Shown here: positions 8,481-18,077 of the stretch, piece after piece
Position numbering within the stretch: the stretch's first letter is position 1
Layout of the letters: every line of letters starts with the position of its first letter
Source: Prolixibacteraceae bacterium UBA1413
Lineage (GTDB): Bacteria > Bacteroidota > Bacteroidia > Bacteroidales > Prolixibacteraceae
Length of the DNA stretch: 64,000 nucleotides
NCBI GenBank assembly: GCA_002304925.1
Contig: DBPT01000005.1
Location: 1 to 64,000 of the forward strand
Reading direction: 5' to 3'
The notes under the pieces: generated by a model
What the model saw: the letters and a program-made list of their open reading frames with translations, nothing else
Told to the model about the DNA's origin: nothing
Databases searched by the model: none
Made by a program: the position numbers and the translations under genes

Positions 8481-11400
8481 AGCTGGTCATTAAAAGAACA
8501 AATAATGCGCGTCAGGGTTTCGGAGCCAGCCACTTTCCTGCCATTCACAAACAGGGTCAATCCCTTGCCCATTCCGAATTTATCCCCGGTTCTATCCCAG
8601 ATGATGGTAATGATTTTCCCATGGTAGGGGAGCCTGTCCAGACAAAACCAATCCCACTTCCCTTCCGGAAGCAGCGGGTGAACCTCCAGTAGGTCGTCAG
8701 CGCGAGGCCTTAACCCAGCCAATCCGGTAATGATCAAATCGTTGAAGGTAGAATGGTTGTAATAACGGCTGCGTTCCTGGTCTCCTTTCAGCCAATACCC
8801 GGTAGCCCCGTCGAGATACTCCCCGATGTAAGGTCTTCCCCGGTAATATTGCGATTCCACATAGGTTTCCAGTAAATCAAAATAATCACTTTCCGTCACG
8901 ACCTTCTGGTGGTAATTATTCAGCAGGTTGGCCATGGCCGTCAGGGTTTGGGAAGTGGCAAACGGCCATACCGCGCCATCCCATTCGCAATTGCAGCATC
9001 CGTGTGACCGGAATTCCGGATGGCGCTGTTCCGCCGTCGTAATGCCGAAGGGCGCCAGAAATCCTTCCGTATCGGTGAGTTGGTGCCAGGCAAGTTCCTT
9101 TCCGTGGTCAGGAAGATTGAAATACCAGGGAATGAATCCGATGGCTTCACGTACACCGGCGAAACCTCCCGTCTCCTTCACCGTCTCAAAAAAACCGCTT
9201 TCCGGATTCCAGAGGGTGGTTTCTATTTTTCGTTTCAGGGTATCCGCTTTGGCGGCATACAGCCTTACCCAATCGCGGTTCCCGGTGATTTCCGCCATTT
9301 TCGACAAAGCAGCCGCATTCCCGTACATATAGCTGTTGATGGTAGGTCTGATGTTCTTTTCACGCCGTCCTCCGCTGATTTGTTCCTCCATGCCGTCGCG
9401 CACGTCATACTGCCAGAAGAGACCGCCGGACAGCCGTTTTTCAGCTTCCCACCTCCGGAAATCTGCCTCGAGGTCAGGAAGAATATCAGCCACGAAAGGG
9501 AAATCACCTGTTGCCAGGAAATACTGGTATACGGCAGCCGGCGTCCAACTGCTGAAAGCGTGCAATTTCGCCATCGGTCCGCCTTGGTTACTCCGGTACC
9601 AGGTCATCAGGTTCTCCCGAAGGTATCGGGTGTCGCGCAGCCACCGTGACTCATAGGTATGATGCCCCAGGGCGCAGGCTATCAGGTTATAAAGGTCGGC
9701 ATAGGAGCGTTCTACCAGAAATTCGGTGATAGCCCATCCTGCCGGCGTCTTTTTCAGGTGTTTGCGGAAACTCCACCACCGGAAATAATAAATCTCTTGA
9801 AAGTTTTCCTGCGGACACGCAAACAGGGGTATGTTCTCCTCCATCCATGTCCACGCCCTGCTGTTGGGAATGTCCGTAACCCTGTTCTCATCCTCCATCC
9901 GATTGAAATAGTCCACATAGTGCTCATAATCCGATGCTTTGAGTAATAGGCCCTGGTAATTTTGGGAAGCAGGAAATGCCTCCAGGCTCCGGAGGTAAAA
10001 AGAGGCTTCGGGAACCGCCTTCCCGGACTGAACGATATCGAAATCCTGGTCGGTAGGGGTATCGACATCGGGAAACCGACGGGGCTCCCCGGTTCGGAAA
10101 GTGATCCGTTGAAAAGTATTCACCGGAGCGAACAACAGCGCAGTCAGCACTTTCCGGCCATCAAGGAAGACGGAATAAAACCGGGAGTTCGCGTCGGCAG
10201 AAATCTTGATCGTATAATTCTCTCCCGGCTGGTATTTCGCCAAATTTTTCACCCGGTATCCATCCTTGTAACGGATATTTCCGTCGTTGTCAAAAACCAG
10301 CCGGATGGCCGGAGTCCCTTCCGGATTAACCAATTCCACATGTAGGAGGCCGTGGTCGTTTTGTCCGGCCCGAATCACAAATTCTACTTCCGCAGTTTTT
10401 GTTTCCGGGAAAAGCCGTTCGGCTTTGGCAAAGTCAAATTCATCGCTGTCGCGAAGGGCCAGCCATCTCTCCCCTCCAACCATTTCCATTCTTACCGGGG
10501 CGAATACCGGGCTGTAGATATTCCATCTCTCCAGTTCGGTTTCCGCCTTCATCTCCGGGAAGATGTCCCTAACAGGAACCACTTCCCTGCCGGTAACCGG
10601 GACGGGAATGGAGGATACCCAGATATCCTCTTTGTTCATGCTGTAAGTCACCCATGCTTTTCCGCCGGGAGGGTTTCCGTTTCCCTCCTGGATTCCACGC
10701 ACATACTGGGGTCCGTAGGATTTGTATGCTCCCCCGTAACGCATGGGCGTGATTTCACCGTGGACGAGCAACAGATTTTTGTAGTCGAGTCCGTCATCGC
10801 TCACCGACAGTGCCAGCGGCCACCTGAACTCGGAAGGATTGTAAACGGTGATGAATCTCCCGTCGGAAGTACGTTGCCCCCAGATTTTGGCATTTCCGTT
10901 AACAAAGCCGGGGGCTCTCCGGGGTGTGCTCCAGGAAACCCCCTCATCGGTGGTGAGGGCGCTGAGGGCATGTTTCCACCAGCCCACTACCCGCCCATCG
11001 GGGAGATGGTAAAAACTCAACGCTTTATACTGGCTTTTCAGCGGGATCAGGGGATCATCCCGGTCGGCCTCTTCCACCCATTGCTGCATCATCAGCGGCC
11101 GGGCCAGCAATTCATCACAGGCGTTTACAAAACCGGTGTCGGAGCTGCTTTTAAAAAAGGGGAAGCGGCTGTTTTTTTCATTCCATCCTTTGTTATACCG
11201 GATGAAAAAGAGAGGACCAAAGGAACCGTCCTTTCTGATTTCCCTGACGACCCTGCCGATGCCGTGCCCGTCATTCGGACTGTCGTCTCCGGAGAGCACC
11301 ATGCCGTAGTAGCCCAGGCAGAGCAGCCTGTTTTGCCCCGACACATAAAAACCCATCCGCTGGTGCATGACGGCATCCAGGTTCCGCGCTACCCCCCTGA

Positions 11401-11806
11401 CACCAGGCTTTACGGTTCCGTCGGGGATGCGGTATACCGGAAATACGGAAACCGGCTTATCCCAATGATAGCCATCGGCGGAAGTCGTCAGCATCGACTG
11501 GCTGGGCGGGATATGTTCCCCTACCGGATTGGTCAGGTATTCGAGATAGAATCTCCCATTCCAGTACGCCAGCATCGGCGCATGGTTGTACGTCCACCCC
11601 ATCCCGTCGGCAGTTTCCGGGAATTCCCGGCTGGCACGCATCACCTGAATGTTGTGGACGCCCAGAACAGGCGTCAGCTGCCCGTGGTGGAAATCGATGT
11701 TAACGAGCTTCCCCCCAGAATAGCGAACCGAATCCCCACCGGTTACCCCGGCGCCCCACCCCATCATCACCAGCATCAAAGCCAGATGCATGACCTTCTT
11801 ATTCAT
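8477..11806 (-). CDS. Two-domain GH143-GH142-like RG-II side chain enzyme
   Basis: 1109 aa with a signal peptide (residues 1-24). The N-terminal part, about 35-430, is a five-bladed sialidase-like propeller with Trp/Asp-rich turns (LTTSADGYHWDKP, LTTDEGVSWSTP, SVSDDGLDYKN). Residues 440-620 look like a concanavalin-type beta-sandwich. Residues about 640-1075 form an (alpha/alpha)6 toroid of the MGH1-like type (SWTPAAVYQYFLATGDFPF, NSYMYGNAAALSKMAEI, CNCEWDGAVWPFATSQT). This length and order match B. thetaiotaomicron BT1020, whose N-terminal GH143 domain releases DHA and C-terminal GH142 domain releases beta-L-arabinofuranose, together dismantling RG-II side chain D (recalled knowledge). It overlaps both neighbours (4 and 8 bp), so it is tightly co-translated with the GH43 and BNR genes. 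Confidence 0.7.
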   Translation of the reverse strand: MNKKVMHLALMLVMMGWGAGVTGGDSVRYSGGKLVNIDFHHGQLTPVLGVHNIQVMRASREFPETADGMGWTYNHAPMLAYWNGRFYLEYLTNPVGEHIPPSQSMLTTSADGYHWDKPVSVFPVYRIPDGTVKPGVRGVARNLDAVMHQRMGFYVSGQNRLLCLGYYGMVLSGDDSPNDGHGIGRVVREIRKDGSFGPLFFIRYNKGWNEKNSRFPFFKSSSDTGFVNACDELLARPLMMQQWVEEADRDDPLIPLKSQYKALSFYHLPDGRVVGWWKHALSALTTDEGVSWSTPRRAPGFVNGNAKIWGQRTSDGRFITVYNPSEFRWPLALSVSDDGLDYKNLLLVHGEITPMRYGGAYKSYGPQYVRGIQEGNGNPPGGKAWVTYSMNKEDIWVSSIPVPVTGREVVPVRDIFPEMKAETELERWNIYSPVFAPVRMEMVGGERWLALRDSDEFDFAKAERLFPETKTAEVEFVIRAGQNDHGLLHVELVNPEGTPAIRLVFDNDGNIRYKDGYRVKNLAKYQPGENYTIKISADANSRFYSVFLDGRKVLTALLFAPVNTFQRITFRTGEPRRFPDVDTPTDQDFDIVQSGKAVPEASFYLRSLEAFPASQNYQGLLLKASDYEHYVDYFNRMEDENRVTDIPNSRAWTWMEENIPLFACPQENFQEIYYFRWWSFRKHLKKTPAGWAITEFLVERSYADLYNLIACALGHHTYESRWLRDTRYLRENLMTWYRSNQGGPMAKLHAFSSWTPAAVYQYFLATGDFPFVADILPDLEADFRRWEAEKRLSGGLFWQYDVRDGMEEQISGGRREKNIRPTINSYMYGNAAALSKMAEITGNRDWVRLYAAKADTLKRKIETTLWNPESGFFETVKETGGFAGVREAIGFIPWYFNLPDHGKELAWHQLTDTEGFLAPFGITTAEQRHPEFRSHGCCNCEWDGAVWPFATSQTLTAMANLLNNYHQKVVTESDYFDLLETYVESQYYRGRPYIGEYLDGATGYWLKGDQERSRYYNHSTFNDLIITGLAGLRPRADDLLEVHPLLPEGKWDWFCLDRLPYHGKIITIIWDRTGDKFGMGKGLTLFVNGRKVAGSETLTRIICSFNDQL

Positions 11807-12788
11807 GGATCATTCCCTCCTTTAAAACGGAACGCCGGATCAACACATCTACCATTTTTTTTTCTGCTCTGAAAACCGTCCCGTGTTTATGACCTTCCGG
11901 AAGGGTAATTTTGTCAGATATGTTGGCAAAATGGGTGAAGCCGGAAGTTTCCAGGGCTCCGTATTTTTTCTCCCGGTAGGCATCATAGAAAATGAGCCAT
12001 TTCCCCTTCCTCTTCAGAACGGTGGGCCCCTCCGTAAACGGGGCGGTTAGCGGTCCGGAAATGTTGCCGAAAGGACCCAGAGGGCTGACTCCCGAAGCCA
12101 CCCTGATATTGCGTTCAGGACGGGTATTGTCTTTGAACACCAGCACGTAATCCCGGGCAGTCCGTTGCACCAAGACCCCGTCAATGACGCTGTATCCGGG
12201 GTCAAAGAACAATTCCGCCCCAGAGAACTCCCTGAAATCCCGGGTGGTGGTGTAGTAAAGGCGGTGATTGTTCCGCTCTTCCTCAGCACCCCTTGCGAAT
12301 TTGAAGGGGATGGTGGAAGCCCAAACGATGACATAGCGTTTGTTTTCCTCATCATAGAACAACTCCGGCGCCCATACGTTCACCGTAGAAGTGTCAAAGG
12401 CCATAACAGGAATGAACTGCTGGGGCGACCAATTGATCAAATCCGGGGAGGAAGCATATCCGAAGCCTTTGTCCCCCTGCCAGGAAGAGGTCCATACCAT
12501 GTGAAAGGTCCCGTCCTCACCCCGCACGACAGAAGGATCGCGCATCACCCTCTGAAGACCCACTTCAGGTTTCAGCCATGGTCCTCCCAGGTCATGCCAG
12601 AAATAACCATCTTCCGACCAGGCCAGATACAACCCTTCCGTAGCAGGTTCCCGGAAGGTGGCGAAAAGATAAACATCACCGGATCCCCGACATCCCGCCA
12701 GCACCAAAAGAATAAGAAGCAAACCCGGCATTCCGCCGAAGGACACAAGCAAACGCAATACCCGTTTCACGTGAACCTTTTCAATCAT
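11799..12788 (-). CDS. GH43-family lipoprotein, probable alpha-L-arabinofuranosidase
   Basis: 329 aa. The lipobox VLAGC gives Cys33. A five-bladed GH43 propeller follows. Candidate catalytic residues are Asp84 in MRDPSVV (general base), Asp203 in SVIDGV (pKa modulator) and Glu253 in FTEGPT (general acid). WAPELFYDEE lies on the rim. Placement directly before the GH143-GH142 gene mirrors the BT1021/BT1020 pair of the B. thetaiotaomicron RG-II locus, where the GH43 is an arabinofuranosidase (recalled). It is the first gene after the terminator-like hairpin at 12826-12866, so it probably sits at lower expression than susC/susD. The start overlaps nothing and gives a good signal peptide. Confidence 0.75.
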   Translation of the reverse strand: MIEKVHVKRVLRLLVSFGGMPGLLLILLVLAGCRGSGDVYLFATFREPATEGLYLAWSEDGYFWHDLGGPWLKPEVGLQRVMRDPSVVRGEDGTFHMVWTSSWQGDKGFGYASSPDLINWSPQQFIPVMAFDTSTVNVWAPELFYDEENKRYVIVWASTIPFKFARGAEEERNNHRLYYTTTRDFREFSGAELFFDPGYSVIDGVLVQRTARDYVLVFKDNTRPERNIRVASGVSPLGPFGNISGPLTAPFTEGPTVLKRKGKWLIFYDAYREKKYGALETSGFTHFANISDKITLPEGHKHGTVFRAEKKMVDVLIRRSVLKEGMIHE

Positions 12789-12825
12789 GATATAAATGTA
12801 GGATATAATTGCGTAACTGAAAAAC

Positions 12826-12866
12826 CAGAGGGAAAATCAGGCAGAAACACCTTGATTCCCCCTCTG
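12826..12866 (-). terminator. Terminator-like hairpin after susD1
   Basis: Arms CAGAGGG (12826-12832) and CCCTCTG (12860-12866) pair perfectly. After a two-base internal mismatch, AATCA and TGATT add five more pairs. On the minus strand the stem is followed by GGTTTTTC, as in an intrinsic terminator. It lies 53 bp past the susD1 stop and 38 bp before the GH43 start, leaving hardly any room for a separate promoter. It more likely lowers expression of the downstream enzymes relative to susC/susD than ends the operon. Confidence 0.65.
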
Positions 12867-12918
12867 TGATCAGGTTCGTACATTAGTCAGAGTGGTGATC
12901 ATTTTCAACGGGTTATCG

Positions 12919-14823
12919 TCAGTAACCATTGGAGCCGAATTCCTCCGGATTGGCAATGGCATCCAGGAAGGATTGCGGAATGGGCCTGACCTTGTGTTTT
13001 GCCTCATCAAAGTTGAGGATATCAGGATTTGTCTGCCCGAGATAAGCATTTGTAAGTTTTCCGAACCGTTTCAGATCGTACCACCGGTATTGTTCACCGG
13101 CGGTTTCACGGGCACGTTCAGCCAGAATGAAGTCCAGGGTAACATCTCCCTGATTGACAGTCATCTCACTGGCACGCCCGGTAACCGCAGCACGCTGACG
13201 GATGGTATTCACCAGAGCAGCGGCTGACGCCTGGTCGTTGTTGTAACGCAAGGCCGCTTCTGCAGCAAGCAGGTAAACTTCTCCCAGCCGGATAATGGGA
13301 ACATCCCCCTCCCACTTCTGGTTATCATAAATCCAGTACAGGGAGGAAAACTTCCGCAGCGAGGGATAACACTCCTTATAATAGGTACCCATTGCACTGG
13401 TGGTAGCTGTCACCCATTTCCCGGAGGAATCGAACATATCGGAAGGATCAACGCACAGGAACGGCAACATCCTCTTTTCCCCGGCCGGAATGGTCCAGTT
13501 GGGAGTATATACCGACAATCCGTCAAGGTAGCCATCCCCGTTCAGATCCACCATATTGGTTTGTCCGGAACAGTTCTTGCCGCCATAGTAATTCCTTCCT
13601 CCGTAATAGACATCGGTATTGTTCATCGTGCCGGCCGTATTTTTGATGACCCACCCCACCAGGGAAGGATCTTTGCCGTATTTGTCCACCATGGCCTGGT
13701 TAATGGTTTTGTCAACCCACAGGGAATTAAAATAGCGGATAAAAAAGGTCTCCTCAAAACGGGTATCGGCAGGATTTTCTACCGGCGGAAAAATTTCCGT
13801 CATCAGAAATCTGGTTGGTTTAAAGCCCCTGTCATTGGCCCGGCTGTACCAGGCACAATTCTTTTCGGCTGTCCCCCACTCTGCGCCTACAGTTTTTAAA
13901 TCCATGAGATAATATTGGCGGGTTCTTCCGCGGTTATTCCCCTCGGGATTTTTGAATCCGTCATGGTCAACCGCTTCGATAAACAGAAATTCCGTATTGT
14001 TTTTGTTGTTCTCTCCATCCCAGAGCTTGGCGAATCCTGATTTTTCGGCATCACTGGCATACAAGGCGCATCCATATTTTGACGGATTATCGATCAGTTC
14101 CTTTGCCGCTTCCAACGCCAGTCTGGCATATTCGGAAGCGTTGGATTCCCCGAGCCGTGTCCGCTGGAGATACGCTTTGGCCAGCATGGCATACGCCGCC
14201 TTTTTGGTTACCCTACCCCGCTCAGCTCCCTGGGTATAGGGAAGATGTTGGCAGGCAAATTTCAGGTCTTCAATAATCAGATCATAAAATTCAACCTCCG
14301 TGCTGCGTTTTGGGTAATTGTCGGGACCCGTTACGGTCGAGGGTTCCTTCCTGAGTACCACACCCCCGAATTGTTCAACGAGATGCCAGTTACTCCAGGC
14401 CCGCAGGAAATAGGCCTCTGCTACCTTGGCATTTCTTTCCTCATCGGTATACCCCTTTACAATATCTGCATAGTAAATTGCTGTGTTGCAATAATTCACT
14501 GTGGAATAAAAACCCTGCCAAATGGTCTTGATGGTTCCCAGTGTTGTATTCATTTTACTGTCATACAAAGCATATGCCGATTCCTTGCTCTCACTGACCC
14601 ACAAATCGGTACCCATCTCCATGGGACCGACCCCGTCAATCTTCCCATAGAAATAATACAAGCCGTCATAACAGTAATTAACCAGACTTTCGTAACCATC
14701 CCGGTATTTGTAAGCAATATCCATATCGACGGTCGAAGGATTGAATTCATCCAGGGAACAGGAGGACAACAATCCCGACAGGAGGATTGTGCCTGTTGCG
14801 ATGATTTTATATGTTACTTTCAT
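12919..14823 (-). CDS. susD: SusD/RagB-family glycan-binding outer-membrane lipoprotein
   Basis: 634 aa. The lipobox LLSSC (Cys22) is followed by the SusD opening LDEFNPSTVDM. TPR-like helices (KVAEAYFLRAWSNWHLVEQFGG, KKAAYAMLAKAYLQRT) and the typical C-terminal block (DVPIIRLGEVYLLAAEAALR, LDFILAERARETAGEQYRWYDLKRFG, KHKVRPIPQSFLDA) identify the family. It caps the SusC1 transporter and binds oligosaccharide at the cell surface. It is 12 bp after susC1 in the same unit, and the pair is followed by a terminator-like hairpin. Ligand specificity cannot be read from sequence; the locus suggests an RG-II fragment. Confidence 0.93.
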   Translation of the reverse strand: MKVTYKIIATGTILLSGLLSSCSLDEFNPSTVDMDIAYKYRDGYESLVNYCYDGLYYFYGKIDGVGPMEMGTDLWVSESKESAYALYDSKMNTTLGTIKTIWQGFYSTVNYCNTAIYYADIVKGYTDEERNAKVAEAYFLRAWSNWHLVEQFGGVVLRKEPSTVTGPDNYPKRSTEVEFYDLIIEDLKFACQHLPYTQGAERGRVTKKAAYAMLAKAYLQRTRLGESNASEYARLALEAAKELIDNPSKYGCALYASDAEKSGFAKLWDGENNKNNTEFLFIEAVDHDGFKNPEGNNRGRTRQYYLMDLKTVGAEWGTAEKNCAWYSRANDRGFKPTRFLMTEIFPPVENPADTRFEETFFIRYFNSLWVDKTINQAMVDKYGKDPSLVGWVIKNTAGTMNNTDVYYGGRNYYGGKNCSGQTNMVDLNGDGYLDGLSVYTPNWTIPAGEKRMLPFLCVDPSDMFDSSGKWVTATTSAMGTYYKECYPSLRKFSSLYWIYDNQKWEGDVPIIRLGEVYLLAAEAALRYNNDQASAAALVNTIRQRAAVTGRASEMTVNQGDVTLDFILAERARETAGEQYRWYDLKRFGKLTNAYLGQTNPDILNFDEAKHKVRPIPQSFLDAIANPEEFGSNGY

Positions 14824-14835
14824 TTTTATGCAGTA

Positions 14836-17800
14836 TTAAAATGAGACATTAACGCCAAAAACCAGTTGTTTATACAACGGAAAGGAATCGGTCGCCCCTG
14901 TTTCCGGATCCACCCCCTTTAACAGGTGGCTCTTGGCAAAAATAAAGGGATCATAGACCGTTCCGTAAATGCGGAGGTTGGCTAGGCCTATCTTATTGCC
15001 GATTACCCGGGGAATGGTATATCCCAGGGTTATGTTCTTGATTTTGATATAGGAAGCATCGGCATAGCTGAGGGCTTCCGTCGGAGATGAGTATTTAGGA
15101 CTCCTCGACAAGTAGGGACGCGGAAAATCGTTCGTGGGATTGTCTTCGGTCCAGTAATCATAATTATCAGGCATGTTGATATTCTGGTAGCCGAAATAAC
15201 CCAGCAGCTGACCTGAGATCATCTGACCATAACGTGCCGTGGCAAAAATATTCAGGTCAAAATTCCTGTAGGTAAAAGTATTCTGAAAGCCGGCCATCCA
15301 CTTCGGCGTGCCTTGGCCCAGAATCTGACGGTCGTTGGTGGCGTTGATCGTGTAGGGGTTCGCCGCCGAATACTCAATCACCGTATCACGCCCGGCGGCA
15401 TTGACAAATGAACGGATCCAGACACCGTCCGACTGTTTTTTAAGGCACGATTCTATCTTCACGTCCCCGGGTTTCAATCCGAAGACCGCTGCATCGCTTT
15501 CTTCCCCTTTCTGCCATATTCCCAGTTTTTTGTATCCATACACCGTATTCTTCGGTGATCCCATGAACAAACCCAGGGAAATCAGATTGTCAACTGTCGT
15601 GGCACTTCCCAGGTCTATGGAAGTCACCTCTTCCCAGTTCCGGGAGAAGGTCACCGTTGACGTCCATACGAAATTACGGGTTTGAACATTCCGGGTATTC
15701 AGGGTGACCTCAATACCCTTGTTGTGCATCCTGGCGATGTTGGCGTTCATCTGGTAAGGAAGCTTTGCGGTATAACCCCCTCCCGAAAAGGGCAGGCTCC
15801 GCGCATAGATGACGTCCCGGGTATCAGTGTCATACCAGTCAACCGACCCTTCAATCCTGGACCTGAAGAGGTTGAAATCCAATCCGATGTTGAGGTTATA
15901 CGATTTTTCCCATCCCAGGGAAGCGTTTCCAGTAGCCTGGGTGGGTATGTTGGTGGAAACTTCACCTGCGCCAAGGTTGAGCATATCAGATCCACTGGTC
16001 ACCTCCGATTTCGTAACATACGGGTTAATATTGGAATTCCCCGTTACGCCATATCCGGCCCGCAATTTCAGGTTGTCAAGCCAGTTTTTTGTCCCTTCCA
16101 GGAATTTTTCCTCCGATATCCGCCAGGCAACGGCACCTGCAGGGAAAACATCCCAGTGGTTGGCAAGCTGCGAAGCGCCATCATACCGGACCGAACCGGT
16201 CAGCATATATTTTCCCCGATGGGAATAATTCAATCTGCCGGCATAGGACATCATCTTTTTGTGATTGTAACCTGAACTGACAGCGGGATTTGTCCCTGCA
16301 TCAAGGTTGTAGAACAGGAAATCGTCGTAAAGGAAGTTTTCATTGTATGCTGAGCCTGACTCGTTCTGGTAATGGCTCCAGGAAGTAATCAGCGTTGTAG
16401 TGAAATCGTGGATTTCACCCAGTTGCAAATGATAATTTGCGATGTTCTCCCAGGTGTAACCATATCCCAGGCTCATGCCGTAACTTCCATTCCGGATCGG
16501 AGTCTGACTACCTACCAGCATCATGTAAGTATGGTCGCTGTTGAACACACCCGAACGGCTGGTTGACAGGGAAGTTCCGAGGATAGATTTGAAAGTCAGA
16601 TTTTTATGAAGGAGTATCTCCAGAAAAGGATTGGCGGTGATGGCAATCAGTTTGTTGTTGTTTTTCAGGGTTCCTTCGATATCGTCGGCAATCAGGCTAA
16701 TCACTGTCATCCCGTCGATGGGTTCCTGTTTGATATTTCCCTCCGCATCATAAACATCGCCGAGGGGTACCGTACCAAAGGTTTTATTGATCCTGCTTCC
16801 GCGTGATTCGCCATCCCTGAAGGTCAGACCGGTCTGGATGCCGGCATTGAACCATCTGGCAGCCTCTATGTTTACGCTTCCCCGCATGGTGATCTTATCG
16901 GAATAATCATTCATGTAAATGCCGTCGGTCCGGTTATAACCCAGGGAGAGGCTGGACCTGACACTGTTTGTTCCGCCCCGCAGGGACACGGCATAGTTTT
17001 GCTGGATCCCGGTCTTCAGGGTCGCGTCCACCCAGTCCACCCATTTGTTCTGGTTGATATAGTTGTTCAGAATGGTTGCATCAAGGCTCCAGGCCGTCAG
17101 CAATTCATCGCGGCTTGAAGGCCGTACGCCATTGGTGGCATAAAATGCTTCCTCCAGATAATCGAGCCAGGCATCCCCCTGGAGGGCGCTGGGGTAAGAA
17201 GCCCACCCGTTTATACTCACATAGGAATCAAAGTCAACCTGGATTTTCCCCTTTTCAGCCTGTTTTGTGGTGACGATCAGCACGCCGTTGGCACCTGCCG
17301 ATCCGTAAATAGCCGTGGATGAAGCATCTTTCAACACTTCAACGGAGGCAATGTCATTGGGATTCAGGTTGCGGATACTCCCCTGAATGCCATCGATGAT
17401 GTAGATGGGTTCGCTGCTGGCCGTCAGCGAGCGGTTCCCCCGTAACAGGATGCTGCTCCCGGCATCCGCCTTCCCGGATTGCCGGGTGATATCCAGACCG
17501 GCCACCCGCCCATGCAATGCCTCTACGGGATTAGCTACCGGCGCCATCTTAATCTCTTCCGACCTGACCGAAGCAACTGCCCCTGTCAAATCCCTCTTTT
17601 TTACCGTTCCATAGCCAATGGCCACCACTTCATCCAAACCGATGGTCTCAGCCTGCAAAGAGAAGTTGATCTCACTCCTTCCTTCCACATTCACCTGCTC
17701 AATCCGGAAACCAATGAAGGATACAACCAATGTTCCGTTCACCGGAACATCCAGAGCGAAACCGCCATCAATGTCTGTGACGGTTCCCATCGTAGTTCCC

Positions 17801-17982
17801 TTCACCAAAACATTGGCTCCGGGAATCCCCATTCCGGATGCGGAATCCGTGACTTTGCCCCTGACGTTCACCGTCTGGGCTGTCAGTACCACACCGGACA
17901 AAAGCAATACACCCAACACCAGAAATCGCATTCCGGTTAGATGTAAATTCTTTTTAATCAAATAAATAATAAATCCTGACAT
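14836..17982 (-). CDS. susC: SusC/RagA-family TonB-linked outer-membrane transporter
   Basis: 1048 aa. A signal peptide is followed by the carboxypeptidase-D-regulatory-like domain (VNVRGKVTDSASGMGIPGANV, about 37-120), the TonB box region (LDEVVAIGYGTVKKRDLTGAV), a plug with the SusC signature IYIIDGIQGSIRNLNPNDI and ASSTAIYGSAGANGVL, and a beta-barrel ending in LVFGVNVSF. It imports oligosaccharides with the SusD partner using TonB energy. An alternative start (Met18, position 17931) would give a shorter signal. A LacI-type operator lies 27 bp upstream (18009-18022), so this gene heads a repressor-controlled unit that includes SusD1 and the RG-II side chain enzymes. Confidence 0.93.
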   Translation of the reverse strand: MSGFIIYLIKKNLHLTGMRFLVLGVLLLSGVVLTAQTVNVRGKVTDSASGMGIPGANVLVKGTTMGTVTDIDGGFALDVPVNGTLVVSFIGFRIEQVNVEGRSEINFSLQAETIGLDEVVAIGYGTVKKRDLTGAVASVRSEEIKMAPVANPVEALHGRVAGLDITRQSGKADAGSSILLRGNRSLTASSEPIYIIDGIQGSIRNLNPNDIASVEVLKDASSTAIYGSAGANGVLIVTTKQAEKGKIQVDFDSYVSINGWASYPSALQGDAWLDYLEEAFYATNGVRPSSRDELLTAWSLDATILNNYINQNKWVDWVDATLKTGIQQNYAVSLRGGTNSVRSSLSLGYNRTDGIYMNDYSDKITMRGSVNIEAARWFNAGIQTGLTFRDGESRGSRINKTFGTVPLGDVYDAEGNIKQEPIDGMTVISLIADDIEGTLKNNNKLIAITANPFLEILLHKNLTFKSILGTSLSTSRSGVFNSDHTYMMLVGSQTPIRNGSYGMSLGYGYTWENIANYHLQLGEIHDFTTTLITSWSHYQNESGSAYNENFLYDDFLFYNLDAGTNPAVSSGYNHKKMMSYAGRLNYSHRGKYMLTGSVRYDGASQLANHWDVFPAGAVAWRISEEKFLEGTKNWLDNLKLRAGYGVTGNSNINPYVTKSEVTSGSDMLNLGAGEVSTNIPTQATGNASLGWEKSYNLNIGLDFNLFRSRIEGSVDWYDTDTRDVIYARSLPFSGGGYTAKLPYQMNANIARMHNKGIEVTLNTRNVQTRNFVWTSTVTFSRNWEEVTSIDLGSATTVDNLISLGLFMGSPKNTVYGYKKLGIWQKGEESDAAVFGLKPGDVKIESCLKKQSDGVWIRSFVNAAGRDTVIEYSAANPYTINATNDRQILGQGTPKWMAGFQNTFTYRNFDLNIFATARYGQMISGQLLGYFGYQNINMPDNYDYWTEDNPTNDFPRPYLSRSPKYSSPTEALSYADASYIKIKNITLGYTIPRVIGNKIGLANLRIYGTVYDPFIFAKSHLLKGVDPETGATDSFPLYKQLVFGVNVSF

Positions 17983-18008
17983 ATACTTAAAGATTAGTTA
18001 AAAAATTA

Positions 18009-18022
18009 TGAGAACGTTTACA
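18009..18022 (-). promoter_or_regulatory. LacI-type operator before susC1
   Basis: Read on the minus strand the site is TGTAAACGTTCTCA. It matches two sites beside the LacI-family gene (42967-42980 and 43146-43159) at 13 of 14 positions, differing only at the N of TGTAAACGTTNTCA. It ends 27 bp before the susC1 ATG, a position that would block initiation or elongation. The central AACGTT is typical of LacI/GalR-family operators. Confidence 0.75.
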
Positions 18023-18077
18023 TTTCCAGTCAATTTTCTTTACTCCTGCATCACTTTTATGAGAATTCAATATTGTA

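Noticed and set aside
10352..11872. 506-codon plus-strand open frame opposite the GH143-GH142-like gene
   Set aside because: Antisense shadow; low-complexity Pro/Arg/His-rich translation with no signal peptide or motif.
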